The translations under genes were made by a program, and so were the position numbers. A stretch of DNA of 64,000 bases from Micromonospora sp. HM5-17. GTDB lineage: Bacteria > Actinomycetota > Actinomycetes > Mycobacteriales > Micromonosporaceae. Below the pieces are notes generated by a model that had not been told where the DNA came from, searched no databases, and saw only the letters and a program-made list of their open reading frames with translations. How positions within the stretch are numbered: position 1 is the first letter of the stretch; each line of letters opens with the position of its first letter. The DNA is taken from positions 410,081 through 474,080 of the forward strand of contig NZ_RJWA01000005.1 of assembly GCF_003762835.1 (NCBI RefSeq). The letters are read 5' to 3'. This document shows positions 9,561 to 18,580 of the stretch, one piece after another.

Positions 9561-11108
9561 TCAGGCGGGCGCCGGGGCGAGCCGCGCGACGAGGTCGCGG
9601 ACCACCTCGACCAGCAGGTCGATGTCGGCCTCGGTGGTCCGCCAGTTGACGATCGCCGGCCGCAGCGCCACCCGACCGTCGTAGACGGTGGTGCCGGCGA
9701 CGACCCGCCCGTCGTCGAGCAGTGCGGCGCCGAGCCGCCGGTTGAGGTCGTCGAGCGCCTCGGCCGGGACGTGCTCCGGGCGGGCCCGGAAGCAGACGAT
9801 GCAGAGCGGCACCTCGGCGAGGCGTTCCAGCTCGGGCGCGGCGTCGACCAGGCGGGCGAGCCGCTGCGCGAGGTCGAGCTGCCGCTCCACCATCGCCCGG
9901 TATCCGTCCCGGCCGTACGCGGCCAGGGTCGCCCAGATCGGCATCGCGCGGGCCCGGCGCGACGACTCCGGCCCGTACCTGGAGTAGTCCAGCGGCCCGG
10001 ACGGCACCGCCGCGTCGCCCGGCCCGGCCGACGTCGCCGCTGCGCGGGCGCGGGCCGGGTCCGGGCGATCCTGCTCCGGTCCCGACCACAGGGGGCTTCC
10101 CGGCCCCGGCAGGTACGTCGAGCCCGGCATCCCGAACGCCGCCGCCAGCCGGGCCGGCTCCCGGACGAAGGCAAACCCGCTCTCGTACGGCACGTTCAGC
10201 CACTTGTGGCCGTCGCAGGCGATGGAGTCGGCCCGGTCGACTCCCCGGACCAGGTGGGCGGTCCGCGGCGACAGCGCGGCGAAGAGCCCGAACGCGCCGT
10301 CCACGTGCAGCCAGGCGCCGTACCGCTCGGCGAGGTCGGCCAGCGCCTCGATCGGGTCGAAGTCGCCGGCGTTGACCTCCCCGGCGCTGGCGACCAGCAC
10401 CGCCGGGCCGTCCAGTTCGGCGAGCCGGCGTTCGATCGCCGCCAGGTCGACCCGCCCGACCCGGTCGGCGGCGTGGACCTCGACGGTGTCCCGGCCGTGG
10501 CCGAGCATCTGCAACGCCTTGCGAATGCTGGCGTGGACGTACCCGCCGGAGAGGACCGGCATCCGGGGCAGTCCGGCCAGTCCGTTCGCGGCCACGTCGA
10601 CGCCGTGCCGTTCCGCCCACCAGTGGGTGGCGACGGCGAGCGAGGTGAAGTTGGCGAACGTGGCGCTGCCGACCAGCGCCCCGCCGTACGTCTCGGGAAG
10701 CCCGAACAGCTCGCGCAGCCAGCGCAGCGTGATCCGCTCGACCTCGGCGGCGAACAGTGACGACGTCCGGAACGCGGCGTTCTGGTCCAGCAGTGAGGTG
10801 GTCCAGTCGGCGGCGAGCGCGGCCGGGGTGGCGCCGCCGATGACGAAGTGGAAGTAACGCGGCCCGGCGGAGTGGGTGGCGGCGGCGGTCCCGACCCGCA
10901 GCAGCCGCTCCGCGGCAGCGGCCGTACCGACTCCCTGTTCGGGCAGCCCGCCGTCCGGGGTCAGCGCCGACAGCTCGGCCAGCAGGTCGGCGCTGCCCGG
11001 ATCGTACGCCGGGCGTTTGGCGAGCGAGTCGAGGTACGGCCCGGCCGCCTCGGACACCTGCCGCAGCACCTCTGCGGTCACGTCGACGTCGAAGAGCGGA
11101 TCACCCAT
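9561..11108 (-). CDS. Pyridoxal-phosphate-dependent decarboxylase (aromatic amino acid decarboxylase / group II family)
   Basis: The 515-residue group II decarboxylase has a conserved N-terminal helical segment, GALVGSATFANFTSLAVA for phosphate binding, the SAGEVNAGDFDPI strand, the HVDGAFG Asp that contacts the cofactor ring, and CDGHKWLNVPY with the Schiff-base Lys. The family removes the carboxylate of Glu, aromatic amino acids, diaminobutyrate or similar substrates; the substrate cannot be told from sequence. The start is the ATG at 11108, six bases after AGGGGGA. The frame extends to 11216 without support. There is an insertion of about 30 residues rich in Pro, Asp and Ala near residue 365. 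No neighbour suggests a pathway. Confidence 0.85.
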   Translation of the reverse strand: MGDPLFDVDVTAEVLRQVSEAAGPYLDSLAKRPAYDPGSADLLAELSALTPDGGLPEQGVGTAAAAERLLRVGTAAATHSAGPRYFHFVIGGATPAALAADWTTSLLDQNAAFRTSSLFAAEVERITLRWLRELFGLPETYGGALVGSATFANFTSLAVATHWWAERHGVDVAANGLAGLPRMPVLSGGYVHASIRKALQMLGHGRDTVEVHAADRVGRVDLAAIERRLAELDGPAVLVASAGEVNAGDFDPIEALADLAERYGAWLHVDGAFGLFAALSPRTAHLVRGVDRADSIACDGHKWLNVPYESGFAFVREPARLAAAFGMPGSTYLPGPGSPLWSGPEQDRPDPARARAAATSAGPGDAAVPSGPLDYSRYGPESSRRARAMPIWATLAAYGRDGYRAMVERQLDLAQRLARLVDAAPELERLAEVPLCIVCFRARPEHVPAEALDDLNRRLGAALLDDGRVVAGTTVYDGRVALRPAIVNWRTTEADIDLLVEVVRDLVARLAPAPA

Positions 11109-11484
11109 GCCGAATCCCCCTGACGGTCCTTCCACCCGGTGCGGCCCACCCTGCCACCGTCGGCTGCCCGCCTCACGGGCCAATCGCACGATCGCGGCCT
11201 GGGAGGGGCCACCCATCCGACCGGACGGTCACCGGATCGCCGAGACGCAGGTCGTCCACGACGATCTCCGACCGTCGGTCGCCCCACACGATCTCGGGCA
11301 CTGATCATCCGCCCGTACGCCTGGGTCGCCGATTCCCGGTACCCGGGACCACGCACAGGGGCTGGACGACACGGACCGCCGTCAGTTGGGCACCGTCAAC
11401 CGTGCGAGCAGAAGGTTGGCAACGGCCATCGGCGGACATGCACTCGACGGGAAGGCCCAGGGCTTACCGGCATGTCGAGCCGAG
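11109..11484. other. Non-coding stretch
   Basis: The 376 bases between the decarboxylase start and the DUF397 stop hold the decarboxylase RBS and presumably its promoter. I see no convincing gene, RNA or repeat here. Confidence 0.4.
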
Positions 11485-11673
11485 TCAGCGGTGGGACTTC
11501 ACGAACTCCACGAAGCCCTGCCACGCCTCCGGCTCGAACATCAACACCGCGCCAGACCGGTCCTTGCTGTCCCGAACCAGCACCCGCCCGGGAAGGTTGT
11601 CGGCAACCTCAACGCAGGCACCCGTGCCGTTGCTGCGGGTGGCTGTCCGCCAGCGCGGCTCACTTGTGTTCAT
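11485..11673 (-). CDS. DUF397 domain protein
   Basis: A 62-residue DUF397 protein: WRTATRSNGTGACVEVAD, then VLVRDSKDRSGAVLMF and EAWQGFVEFVK. These small proteins are found beside XRE/DUF5753 regulators throughout actinomycetes (the BldB / WhiJ-type arrangement) and are thought to act as the regulator's partner or antagonist. The ATG at 11673 lies inside the end of the regulator gene, a 14-base overlap, so the two are coupled. A TTG at 11676 is also in frame. Confidence 0.9.
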   Translation of the reverse strand: MNTSEPRWRTATRSNGTGACVEVADNLPGRVLVRDSKDRSGAVLMFEPEAWQGFVEFVKSHR

Positions 11674-12448
11674 CAAGCATCCTCAAGATTACGTCCCGGG
11701 ATTGCACCACGGGAAGCGCCAGGGCGTCGATCTCCTCCCAGGCTAGCTCCAGGTGCCCGAGGTCGCTATGGCTGGTCACGGGGTGGCCGGTCAACTGATC
11801 GTCCATGTGGCCGAACCGTCGACCGTCCGGCATCGTCGCGATGTTGAACGAGCCGGAGAGGCCGACGTGAATCCCTTCCGACTCTGCCAAGACGAGCCGG
11901 ATCTTGACATGCGGTCGATGTCCCATGTCAACCAGGTGCCCAAGCTGTCCCTTCACGATGTCCCGCGGCCCGCGTCGCAGCGCCATCTCACCGATGATGG
12001 CGGACAGCGCGACAGGGTTTTCCTCACGAAGAATCGTGTTCGCCTGACGCGCGCAGCGCGCGGCGATCAGCTCGTCGATCCGACCGGCGTTCCGGGGCAC
12101 CGTCGAGAAGACAGCGCGCATGTACGCCTCACATTGCAGCAGCCCGGGTATCAGCATCGGCTCCCAGGTGCGTACCAGGAGCGCCCTGCGCTCATGGTCA
12201 ACCCATGGTCGTAGCCAAGGCTGCCGGTCCTCCCGTGCGGCCTTCGCCAGGTCTCGGATCTCATGACCAGTGCCAAAGTACTGATCCAGGCGATCGGCGG
12301 TGTCTTCCTGCGGTATCAGCTTTCCGGATTCAAACTGCTGTACGAGAGATTTCGACACATTGAGCGCCGCCGCGATCTTTTCCTGTGACAGCCGGCGGGC
12401 AGCGCGGAGTTGCCGTAGACGGTGAGGCAGGTCATGGCGGTCACTCAT
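11660..12448 (-). CDS. XRE-family regulator with a DUF5753 sensor domain
   Basis: A 262-residue protein. An N-terminal helix-turn-helix spans about residues 10-62 (LRAARRLSQEKIAAALNVSK, then LVQQFESGKLIP). A DUF5753 domain follows from about residue 80 (LLVRTWEPMLIPGLLQCEAY) to the end (HLELAWEEIDALALP). This is the WhiJ-like architecture used in developmental and defence-linked regulation in actinomycetes. The start is the ATG at 12448. GTG codons a few residues upstream are also in frame and the RBS is weak. It overlaps the DUF397 partner downstream and is divergent from the two small genes at 12711-13422. Confidence 0.9.
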   Translation of the reverse strand: MSDRHDLPHRLRQLRAARRLSQEKIAAALNVSKSLVQQFESGKLIPQEDTADRLDQYFGTGHEIRDLAKAAREDRQPWLRPWVDHERRALLVRTWEPMLIPGLLQCEAYMRAVFSTVPRNAGRIDELIAARCARQANTILREENPVALSAIIGEMALRRGPRDIVKGQLGHLVDMGHRPHVKIRLVLAESEGIHVGLSGSFNIATMPDGRRFGHMDDQLTGHPVTSHSDLGHLELAWEEIDALALPVVQSRDVILRMLDEHK

Positions 12449-12710
12449 GATTATCACCACTCTGCTGTTTGGGCGTGCTCCACGCTGGCCGATCCATGAA
12501 TGCCATCTATCTTCCGTCTCTTGTCCGTGGTGGTCCAGGGTGAATGTCGACGGAGGAGCCATAACGGTCCAACGCGTCGGGTGGCCGCGTGCCCCACACG
12601 TTCCCCCGTGGACCGTCCCCGTCAGCGGGGGTCGCCCCTTCCCGAGCGCTCGGGGGGCGAGCGCGGGCGACCCCCGCCTCCCATTCCCACAGCCCAGAAA
12701 GGGGCAACCC

Positions 12711-13037
12711 ATGGCACTCCGAAGGCGACACATTTCACCGCACGGCCGCACCTGGCGCTGGCTCTGGCTACGCTGCCGATGCCGACGCTGGTGGCACTGC
12801 CCCGGCACCACCTCCGTCATCGACGCGCCCTACACCCTCACCCCCACCACCCCGATACTGGCCGTCCCCACCTGGCTTCCCACCCCCACCCCGAGCCCAC
12901 ACACCGCGACCACACCGACCCGCTGCCGCACCAGCGTCAACCGCGGACCCACCTGGAACGCCGCCACCGGCCACCACACCGGCCGAGCCGGCCACCTCAC
13001 CCCGGCGCAACGGTCCCGCGTCGGTGCGGTGGGCTGA
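12711..13037 (+). CDS. Small basic Trp/Arg-rich protein of unknown function
   Basis: A 108-residue ORF starts at ATG 12711 after an AGAAAGGGG ribosome binding site. The N-terminus is rich in Arg, Trp and Cys (RTWRWLWLRCRCRRWWHC) and the rest is Pro/Thr-rich and probably disordered. Its stop is one base before the next start, so the two form an operon. I do not recognise a family. The pair next to an XRE/DUF397 module recurs in actinomycete accessory DNA as I recall it, but I cannot verify that here. Confidence 0.5.
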   Translation: MALRRRHISPHGRTWRWLWLRCRCRRWWHCPGTTSVIDAPYTLTPTTPILAVPTWLPTPTPSPHTATTPTRCRTSVNRGPTWNAATGHHTGRAGHLTPAQRSRVGAVG

Positions 13038-13038
13038 C

Positions 13039-13422
13039 ATGGGCACCGTCGTCCTCCACACCATGGCCACACCAGCCGACCCCGAACACACCCCCCGACG
13101 GCCCACCTGGACCTGCCGCGCCTGCCACCTCGACTGGCCCTGCCCCACCGCAAAAGACGCACTACGGCAGGAGTACCAACGAGACCCCCTGGCGCTGTTC
13201 GTCTACCTCGGCATGACGCTGCAGGAGGCAGCCCACGACCTCTACACCCTGAACCCGAACCCGGGGCCGGATCCGGTAGAACTGCACGCCCGGTTCATGG
13301 CCTGGGTCCCGGTCACCCGACTCATCCGCCGAGCACTCCTGATGCGTGGATTCCTCGGCGAGCAACGCTTCCCGGCGTCGGATTACCTCACCCGGCGGCC
13401 GGACACGAACAGCGGCCCGTAG
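13039..13422 (+). CDS. Conserved actinobacterial small protein with a CxxC ... C motif
   Basis: A 127-residue protein. The N-terminal motif RPTWTCRACHLDWPC offers three Cys and a His that could bind zinc, followed by helices (ALRQEYQRDPLALFVYLGM, LQEAAHDL) and a C-terminal basic region. This type of short protein is common in actinomycete accessory DNA; its function is unknown to me. The start is the ATG at 13039, immediately after the stop of the preceding gene. Confidence 0.6.
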   Translation: MGTVVLHTMATPADPEHTPRRPTWTCRACHLDWPCPTAKDALRQEYQRDPLALFVYLGMTLQEAAHDLYTLNPNPGPDPVELHARFMAWVPVTRLIRRALLMRGFLGEQRFPASDYLTRRPDTNSGP

Positions 13423-13672
13423 GCCGGCGACGGCCTTTCCGGCCTTCTGTCGTCGTCATCTCCACCCGTCCCATGGTCGATCATGGAGGTGTCGTCGGAA
13501 CCGAGGTCGGAAACGGCGATAACTTCCTGATCAACGATCGGGAATGGGCGGGAAACGCCCAGGGGCGAGTGAGGACGAGTCGCGAAATCGACTCGCGTTC
13601 ACGTACCGGCCATTGTCCACCGGCACTACGATGTCCGTCGCTGTTCGTGTCGACACACGGAAAGATCAACGG

Positions 13673-16600
13673 ATGCCGGTGCTCGAATCCGCCCTGTCCG
13701 GGCTGGCGCGGGCGGTGGCGACCCGGGCGGCGAGCCAGTGGCTCGCCGCCCGGCGTGATCGCGCCGACAGCTCGCGCGAGCTCGCCGAACTGTTGACCCT
13801 GACCTTCCGGGACCGGCTCGTCCGCCGCAAGGTCGAGCTTCAGATCGAGAGCGTGGCGGCGGACATCGCGGAACGTATCCAGCGGCTGTTCGAGGCCGAC
13901 TCCGTCGACATCCCGGAGCACGAGTCGGCGGCGGCGCTCGACGTGGTCGCCCGGACCATCGACTCCGCCGCGCTGACCGACGAGGCGCTCTTCGCGGTCG
14001 ACGCCGACGCCAGCGCGCTGGCGAAACGGCTCCGGCCGGTGCTCGTCGCCAACAGCCAGGCGGCCGGGTTGGGCGAGGCCGCCGAACGACTGGCGATCCG
14101 GGTACTGGAGGACTGCATCGTCTGCTACGTGCAGATGGTCCGCCACCTACCCCAGTTCACGAACCGGGCCAGCCAGGAAACCCTGGTGCGGCTGTCCCGG
14201 ATCTCGGTGGACCTGGCCGAGATCCTCGCCCGGCTGCCGGTGGCAGCGCCCACCGGTACGGCCGTGCCGGACGACGACGCCTTCACCGCGCGGTATCTGC
14301 GGTTCGTCTCGACCCACTATGACCAGCTCGAACTCTTCGGTGTCGACGTCCGCAACTACACGCCGGAAACAACGCTGGGCATCGCGTACCTGAGTCTGGC
14401 GGTCACCGACGGGGATGCCGCGCGACCCGCTCGGCGCGCGAAGGCTCATGGCGACCCCGTCCGGCGTGGCTCGTTCTTCGCCGGCGGGTCCCTGCCGCGC
14501 AACGGCAAGGACGACGGCGACGACGACCGGACCGGCCTGCGGGTGGAGACGGCGCTGGGGCGCGGCCAGCGCGTCCTGATTCGGGGTGAGGCCGGTTCGG
14601 GCAAGAGTACGCTGCTGCGCTGGCTGGCGATCACCGCCGCCCGGAACGGCTTCACCGGCGAGCTGCGGAGCTGGAACGGACGCATTCCGTTCCTGGTCAA
14701 GTTGCGCAGTTACGCGGACCGGTCGCTGCCGCCGGTCGGTGCCCTGCTCGGCGACGACATGGCCCAGTTCGCCGCCGAGGCGCCCGACGGCCTGGTCGCA
14801 CGGATCTTCGCCGCCGGACGCGCCCTGCTGCTGGTCGACGGCGTGGACGAACTCGTCCAGACGCAGCGGGCCATGGTCCGCCAGTGGCTGCGCCGGATCC
14901 TCAACCAGTATCCGGACGCGATCGTGGTGGTGACCTCCCGGCCCACCGGGGCGCCGGCCCGGTGGCTGATCGCCGAGGGTTTCGCCACCGTGATGCTCGA
15001 GCGGATGAACCCGGCGGACATCGTCGAGTTCGTGCGGCGGTGGCACCGGGCCATCGGCGGCGCCCGCCACCTGCCGTGCGAGCCGGCGCACCTGCCCCGG
15101 TACGAGCGCCGGCTGCTCGCCCGGCTCGACGCCAACCACCACCTGCGCGGGCTGGCCACCAACCCCCTGATGTGCGCGATGCTCTGCGCGCTGAACCTCG
15201 ACCGCGGCGACGACCTGCCGCACGACCGGATCAGTCTCTACCGCGCCGCCCTGGAGATGCTGCTCGAACGGCGGGACACCGCCCGGAACGTGCCGTCCTA
15301 CCGTCGGGTCGGGCTGGGCGCGCAGCACGCGATGTCGCTGTTACAGGACCTCGCCTGGCGGCTGACCCTCGGCAACCAGTCCGAGTTGGACGCGGCGCAG
15401 GCCCGGGAGCACGTACGCCGGAAGCTGACCATGATGCCGAAGGTGACCGCCGCGCCGGACGACGTCTTCGCGCACCTGCTCGACCGCAGCGGCGTGCTCA
15501 AGGACGTGGCCGAGGACCGGATCTCCTTCGTCCACCGCACCTTCCAGGAATACCTGGCCGCGAAGGAGATCGCCGAGGAGGACTACATCGACGTCCTGGC
15601 CGCGCACGCCACCCGGGACATGTGGCGGGAGACGATCATCATGACCGCCGGGCTGGCCAACAGCGCGTACCGGCAGCGCCTGATCAACCACCTGCTCGAC
15701 CGCGCCGAGTCCGCCTCGCCGCGCAAGGCCCGCTGGCTCCGGCTCCTCGCCGGGGCCTGCGTCGAGACCGTCCCGGCGCTGGCGGTCGACACCCTCGACC
15801 GGATCGACGCCAACCTCGCCGCACTGGTGCCCCCGCGCAGCGCGGCGGAGGCCCGGTCACTGGCGCTGGCCGGGGAACGCGTGCTCCGGCACCTGCCGGA
15901 GGACCTGGCCGCCCTCTCCGAGAGCGCGGCGGAGGCCACGGTGGAGACCGCCGCCTTCGTCGGCGGACCCGCCGCGCTGCGCACGCTCAGCCGGTACGGC
16001 CGCGATCCGCGACGGCGGGTGGTCGAGGCGTTGGTCCGGGCGGCGAGCCACTTCGAGCCCGAGGAGTACGCGCGCCAGGTCCTCGCCGACTCGCCGCTGG
16101 ACGACGGGTGGATCACCGTGGACGAGTGGACCGCCCCGATGCTGCCCCACCTGCGCCACCTTCACGGGGTGCAGCTCACGGCGGATGATCCGGCCGGCGT
16201 CGTCCGTCACCTCCCGGCGGTCCGAAAGCTACAGCTCTACGCGCGCGGCTTCAGGCTCTCCGACCGGTCCGTCGACCTCGGCTTCCTACACGAGCAGCCC
16301 AGCCTGGAAATCCTGGACATCGGTTGGGCGACCAGTCCGTACCATCTCCCGGAGACCCTGACCCAGCTCACCGAGCTCGAACTCTGGCTCGGCGGCGATC
16401 CGGCGCTGCTACCCGACCTCGACTGGGTCACCCGGTATCCACGACTCACCCGGCTTCGCCTCCTCGGCCTCGGACGCGATCCGCGAAGCTACGCACCGCT
16501 CACCGCGTTGACCGCGCTGACCTTCCTCGGCATCGACGGACACGACGACAGACCGGTCCTCGGCGACACCGGTTTCCTGGCAGGTATACCAGGGCTCCAA

Positions 16601-17020
16601 TACCTGCTGCTCACCGGCTGTACCGATTCCCGGGCGCTGGAGCGGATCGCGGCCTCGCAGACAGCGCTGCGGGCCCTCTGGCTCGCACGGTGGAACACAC
16701 CCGCCGTGGATCTCGCCGCGGTCGCCGGGCTGCCGCTCGAAGGGCTCAGCCTTGCCTGGTGCCCCGCGCCGCTCGACCTGGAACCGCTGCGCGGCCACCC
16801 CACGCTCACCTGGCTCGATCTGCGGAATCGTTCACAGATCGTCGATCTCGCTCCGCTGGCCGACATCCCAGGGCTGACCGGTTTGTACCTGCACGACGTA
16901 CCGGAACTGGATCTCGGGCCGCTCGCCGGGAACCGTCGGCTGACGGTCTGGGCCTACCGTGGGCAGACGTTCCGCAACGTCGCCGGCGTACGCATCAGGT
17001 GGGTGCGGCGACCGGTCTGA
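13673..17020 (+). CDS. NACHT-domain ATPase with C-terminal leucine-rich repeats (bacterial NLR-like protein)
   Basis: The 1,115-residue STAND ATPase has three parts. Residues 1 to about 290 form a helical N-terminal domain. The NACHT module has Walker A GEAGSGKST (residues 305-313) and Walker B LLLVDGVDEL with D389/D392, then winged-helix-like segments and a helical arm containing RISFVHRTFQEYLAAKEI, typical of NACHT proteins. From about residue 840 to the end are leucine-rich-type repeats (LTRLRLLGL, LQYLLLTGC, LTGLYLHDV). The layout matches animal and plant NLRs and bacterial antiphage NACHT proteins, where the repeats sense and the N-terminus acts. The start is the ATG at 13673, after GGAAAG; an ATG at 13631 has no RBS. 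No separate effector gene is adjacent. Defence is inferred. Confidence 0.85.
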   Translation: MPVLESALSGLARAVATRAASQWLAARRDRADSSRELAELLTLTFRDRLVRRKVELQIESVAADIAERIQRLFEADSVDIPEHESAAALDVVARTIDSAALTDEALFAVDADASALAKRLRPVLVANSQAAGLGEAAERLAIRVLEDCIVCYVQMVRHLPQFTNRASQETLVRLSRISVDLAEILARLPVAAPTGTAVPDDDAFTARYLRFVSTHYDQLELFGVDVRNYTPETTLGIAYLSLAVTDGDAARPARRAKAHGDPVRRGSFFAGGSLPRNGKDDGDDDRTGLRVETALGRGQRVLIRGEAGSGKSTLLRWLAITAARNGFTGELRSWNGRIPFLVKLRSYADRSLPPVGALLGDDMAQFAAEAPDGLVARIFAAGRALLLVDGVDELVQTQRAMVRQWLRRILNQYPDAIVVVTSRPTGAPARWLIAEGFATVMLERMNPADIVEFVRRWHRAIGGARHLPCEPAHLPRYERRLLARLDANHHLRGLATNPLMCAMLCALNLDRGDDLPHDRISLYRAALEMLLERRDTARNVPSYRRVGLGAQHAMSLLQDLAWRLTLGNQSELDAAQAREHVRRKLTMMPKVTAAPDDVFAHLLDRSGVLKDVAEDRISFVHRTFQEYLAAKEIAEEDYIDVLAAHATRDMWRETIIMTAGLANSAYRQRLINHLLDRAESASPRKARWLRLLAGACVETVPALAVDTLDRIDANLAALVPPRSAAEARSLALAGERVLRHLPEDLAALSESAAEATVETAAFVGGPAALRTLSRYGRDPRRRVVEALVRAASHFEPEEYARQVLADSPLDDGWITVDEWTAPMLPHLRHLHGVQLTADDPAGVVRHLPAVRKLQLYARGFRLSDRSVDLGFLHEQPSLEILDIGWATSPYHLPETLTQLTELELWLGGDPALLPDLDWVTRYPRLTRLRLLGLGRDPRSYAPLTALTALTFLGIDGHDDRPVLGDTGFLAGIPGLQYLLLTGCTDSRALERIAASQTALRALWLARWNTPAVDLAAVAGLPLEGLSLAWCPAPLDLEPLRGHPTLTWLDLRNRSQIVDLAPLADIPGLTGLYLHDVPELDLGPLAGNRRLTVWAYRGQTFRNVAGVRIRWVRRPV

Positions 17021-17065
17021 GAGGTCCCGGGCCAGCCCGCAGTCGGGGCGGAGCCCCGACGCGAG

Positions 17066-18568
17066 TCAGTGACGAGAGCCGGCGGCGTCGTGCCGCGCGT
17101 CCGGTCGACGCGGACGCCCGGCCACCCGGCGGGCGGCCACGACCACGAGAGCGACCAGCCCCGCCGCCATCGCCAGGGTTCCGGGAAACTTCGTGAACCT
17201 GGCGAGGTTGGTCCCGTCCGGCAGGACGAGGAACGAGACCACCGTCGCGGGCACGAGCAACCACCGGGCCGGCACCGTGGCGACGGCCAACACCGCCAAC
17301 GGCCACACCGCGTACCAGGGATGGAAGACCGGTGCGAGGACGACCGTCGCGGCCAGCGCCAGCCCGGCACCGCGCAGCGGGCTACCGTGCCGGGCCCGCC
17401 ACCAGATCGCGACCAGCAGCAGCGCCAGCACACCCAACCCGACGGCACGGGCGGCCGGCACCACATACCAGTCAGCCCCGAAGGGTCGGCCCAGATATCC
17501 CAGGGCGAGCCCGACCGCCGTGGGCAGCGAGGTCCACTGCACCGACTCCCCGCTGCTGGCCAGCCCGCGTACCCAGCCCGGCCCGAGCCCGGCCAGCCCG
17601 GTCACCAGCACCGCCGCCGCGACCGTCCCGGCCAGCACCAGGCCGCCGTGCCGGGCCAGCGCCCGCACCCGGTACGCCCCCGGCAGCGCGGCCAGCATCG
17701 CGAACGGTACGACCACGACCGCGGTGACCTTCACGCTGACCGCGAGCCCCAGCAGCGCCCCGCCGGCGAACAGCGGCAGCGCCCGGCCGGGCCGGTCCCG
17801 TACCACCCGCAGCCCGGCAACCACCAGGCCGACCATCAGGGCGTCGTTGTGCGCGCCGGACACCAGGTGGATCGCCACCAGCGGGCAGGCCAGCACCAGC
17901 CAGAGGGCACGGTCCCGGTCCACGCCGGCGTGCCGGGCCAGGCCCGGCAGGCAGTACGCGGTCAGCGCCACGCCGAGCAGCGCCGCCAACCGGAGCAGTG
18001 CGACCGTGCCGACCAGCGACGCCCCGCCGAGCGTCGCGGCGGCCCCGGCGACGAGCATGAACAGCGGCCCGTACGGGGCGGGGGTGTCCCGCCACGTGGG
18101 CGAGACCGCCTCCAGCCACGGGCAGCCCGCACCGGCCACCCCGACCGCGTACGGATCCGCTCCGGCGGCGTAGATCGCGCCCTGGCAGGCGTACGAGTAG
18201 ACGTCACGGCTGCCCAACGGCGGCGCGGCGAGGAACGGCAGCAGCCAGAGCCCGACCGTGACCAGCACCCACCGCGCCGACGGTACGCGGTGCCGCCCGG
18301 CCCACCAGGCGCCCACGAGCAGCGTCGTGCCGGCCAGCCACCCGAGGAGGATGAGAGGTCCGTGCGGCCCCTGCCAGATGCTCACCGGCGTGACCCCGGG
18401 CCGCCAGACCGGCAACACCCCACCGAGGTACGCGGTCGCGGCCAGCACCGCCGCGCCGGTCAGCCCGCCGTACCGCACCAGCCGCCACCGCACCACGTCC
18501 CGCTCCGGGTGTCCGGAACGCGGTGGGCGCGTCCCCCGTACCGGCTCCGCCGGATTACTCGACCGCAT
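17066..18568 (-). CDS. mptB: Polyprenol-phosphate-mannose-dependent alpha-1,6-mannosyltransferase, MptB-like
   Basis: A 500-residue GT-C membrane protein with about 12-13 hydrophobic helices. The first large loop carries SRDVYSYACQGAIYAAGADPY, matching the DVYSYA-x-G motif of MptA/MptB; the following loop has SPTWRDTPAPYGPLF and a later one has SGAHNDALMVG. MptB extends mannan chains of lipomannan-type lipoglycans using polyprenyl phosphomannose at the outer membrane face. It is the last gene of an operon (amidotransferase, glnE, membrane protein, this gene), 12 bases after its neighbour. The exact linkage made cannot be read from sequence. Confidence 0.85.
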   Translation of the reverse strand: MRSSNPAEPVRGTRPPRSGHPERDVVRWRLVRYGGLTGAAVLAATAYLGGVLPVWRPGVTPVSIWQGPHGPLILLGWLAGTTLLVGAWWAGRHRVPSARWVLVTVGLWLLPFLAAPPLGSRDVYSYACQGAIYAAGADPYAVGVAGAGCPWLEAVSPTWRDTPAPYGPLFMLVAGAAATLGGASLVGTVALLRLAALLGVALTAYCLPGLARHAGVDRDRALWLVLACPLVAIHLVSGAHNDALMVGLVVAGLRVVRDRPGRALPLFAGGALLGLAVSVKVTAVVVVPFAMLAALPGAYRVRALARHGGLVLAGTVAAAVLVTGLAGLGPGWVRGLASSGESVQWTSLPTAVGLALGYLGRPFGADWYVVPAARAVGLGVLALLLVAIWWRARHGSPLRGAGLALAATVVLAPVFHPWYAVWPLAVLAVATVPARWLLVPATVVSFLVLPDGTNLARFTKFPGTLAMAAGLVALVVVAARRVAGRPRRPDARHDAAGSRH

Positions 18569-18580
18569 CCGTCCGTCCGC

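Noticed and set aside
11386..11847. Plus-strand frames over the DUF397/XRE genes
   Set aside because: Antisense shadows of two recognised genes.
13544..13672. Longer N-terminus for the NACHT-LRR protein
   Set aside because: In-frame starts at 13544 and 13631 have no ribosome binding site; the ATG at 13673 has one and begins the helical domain.
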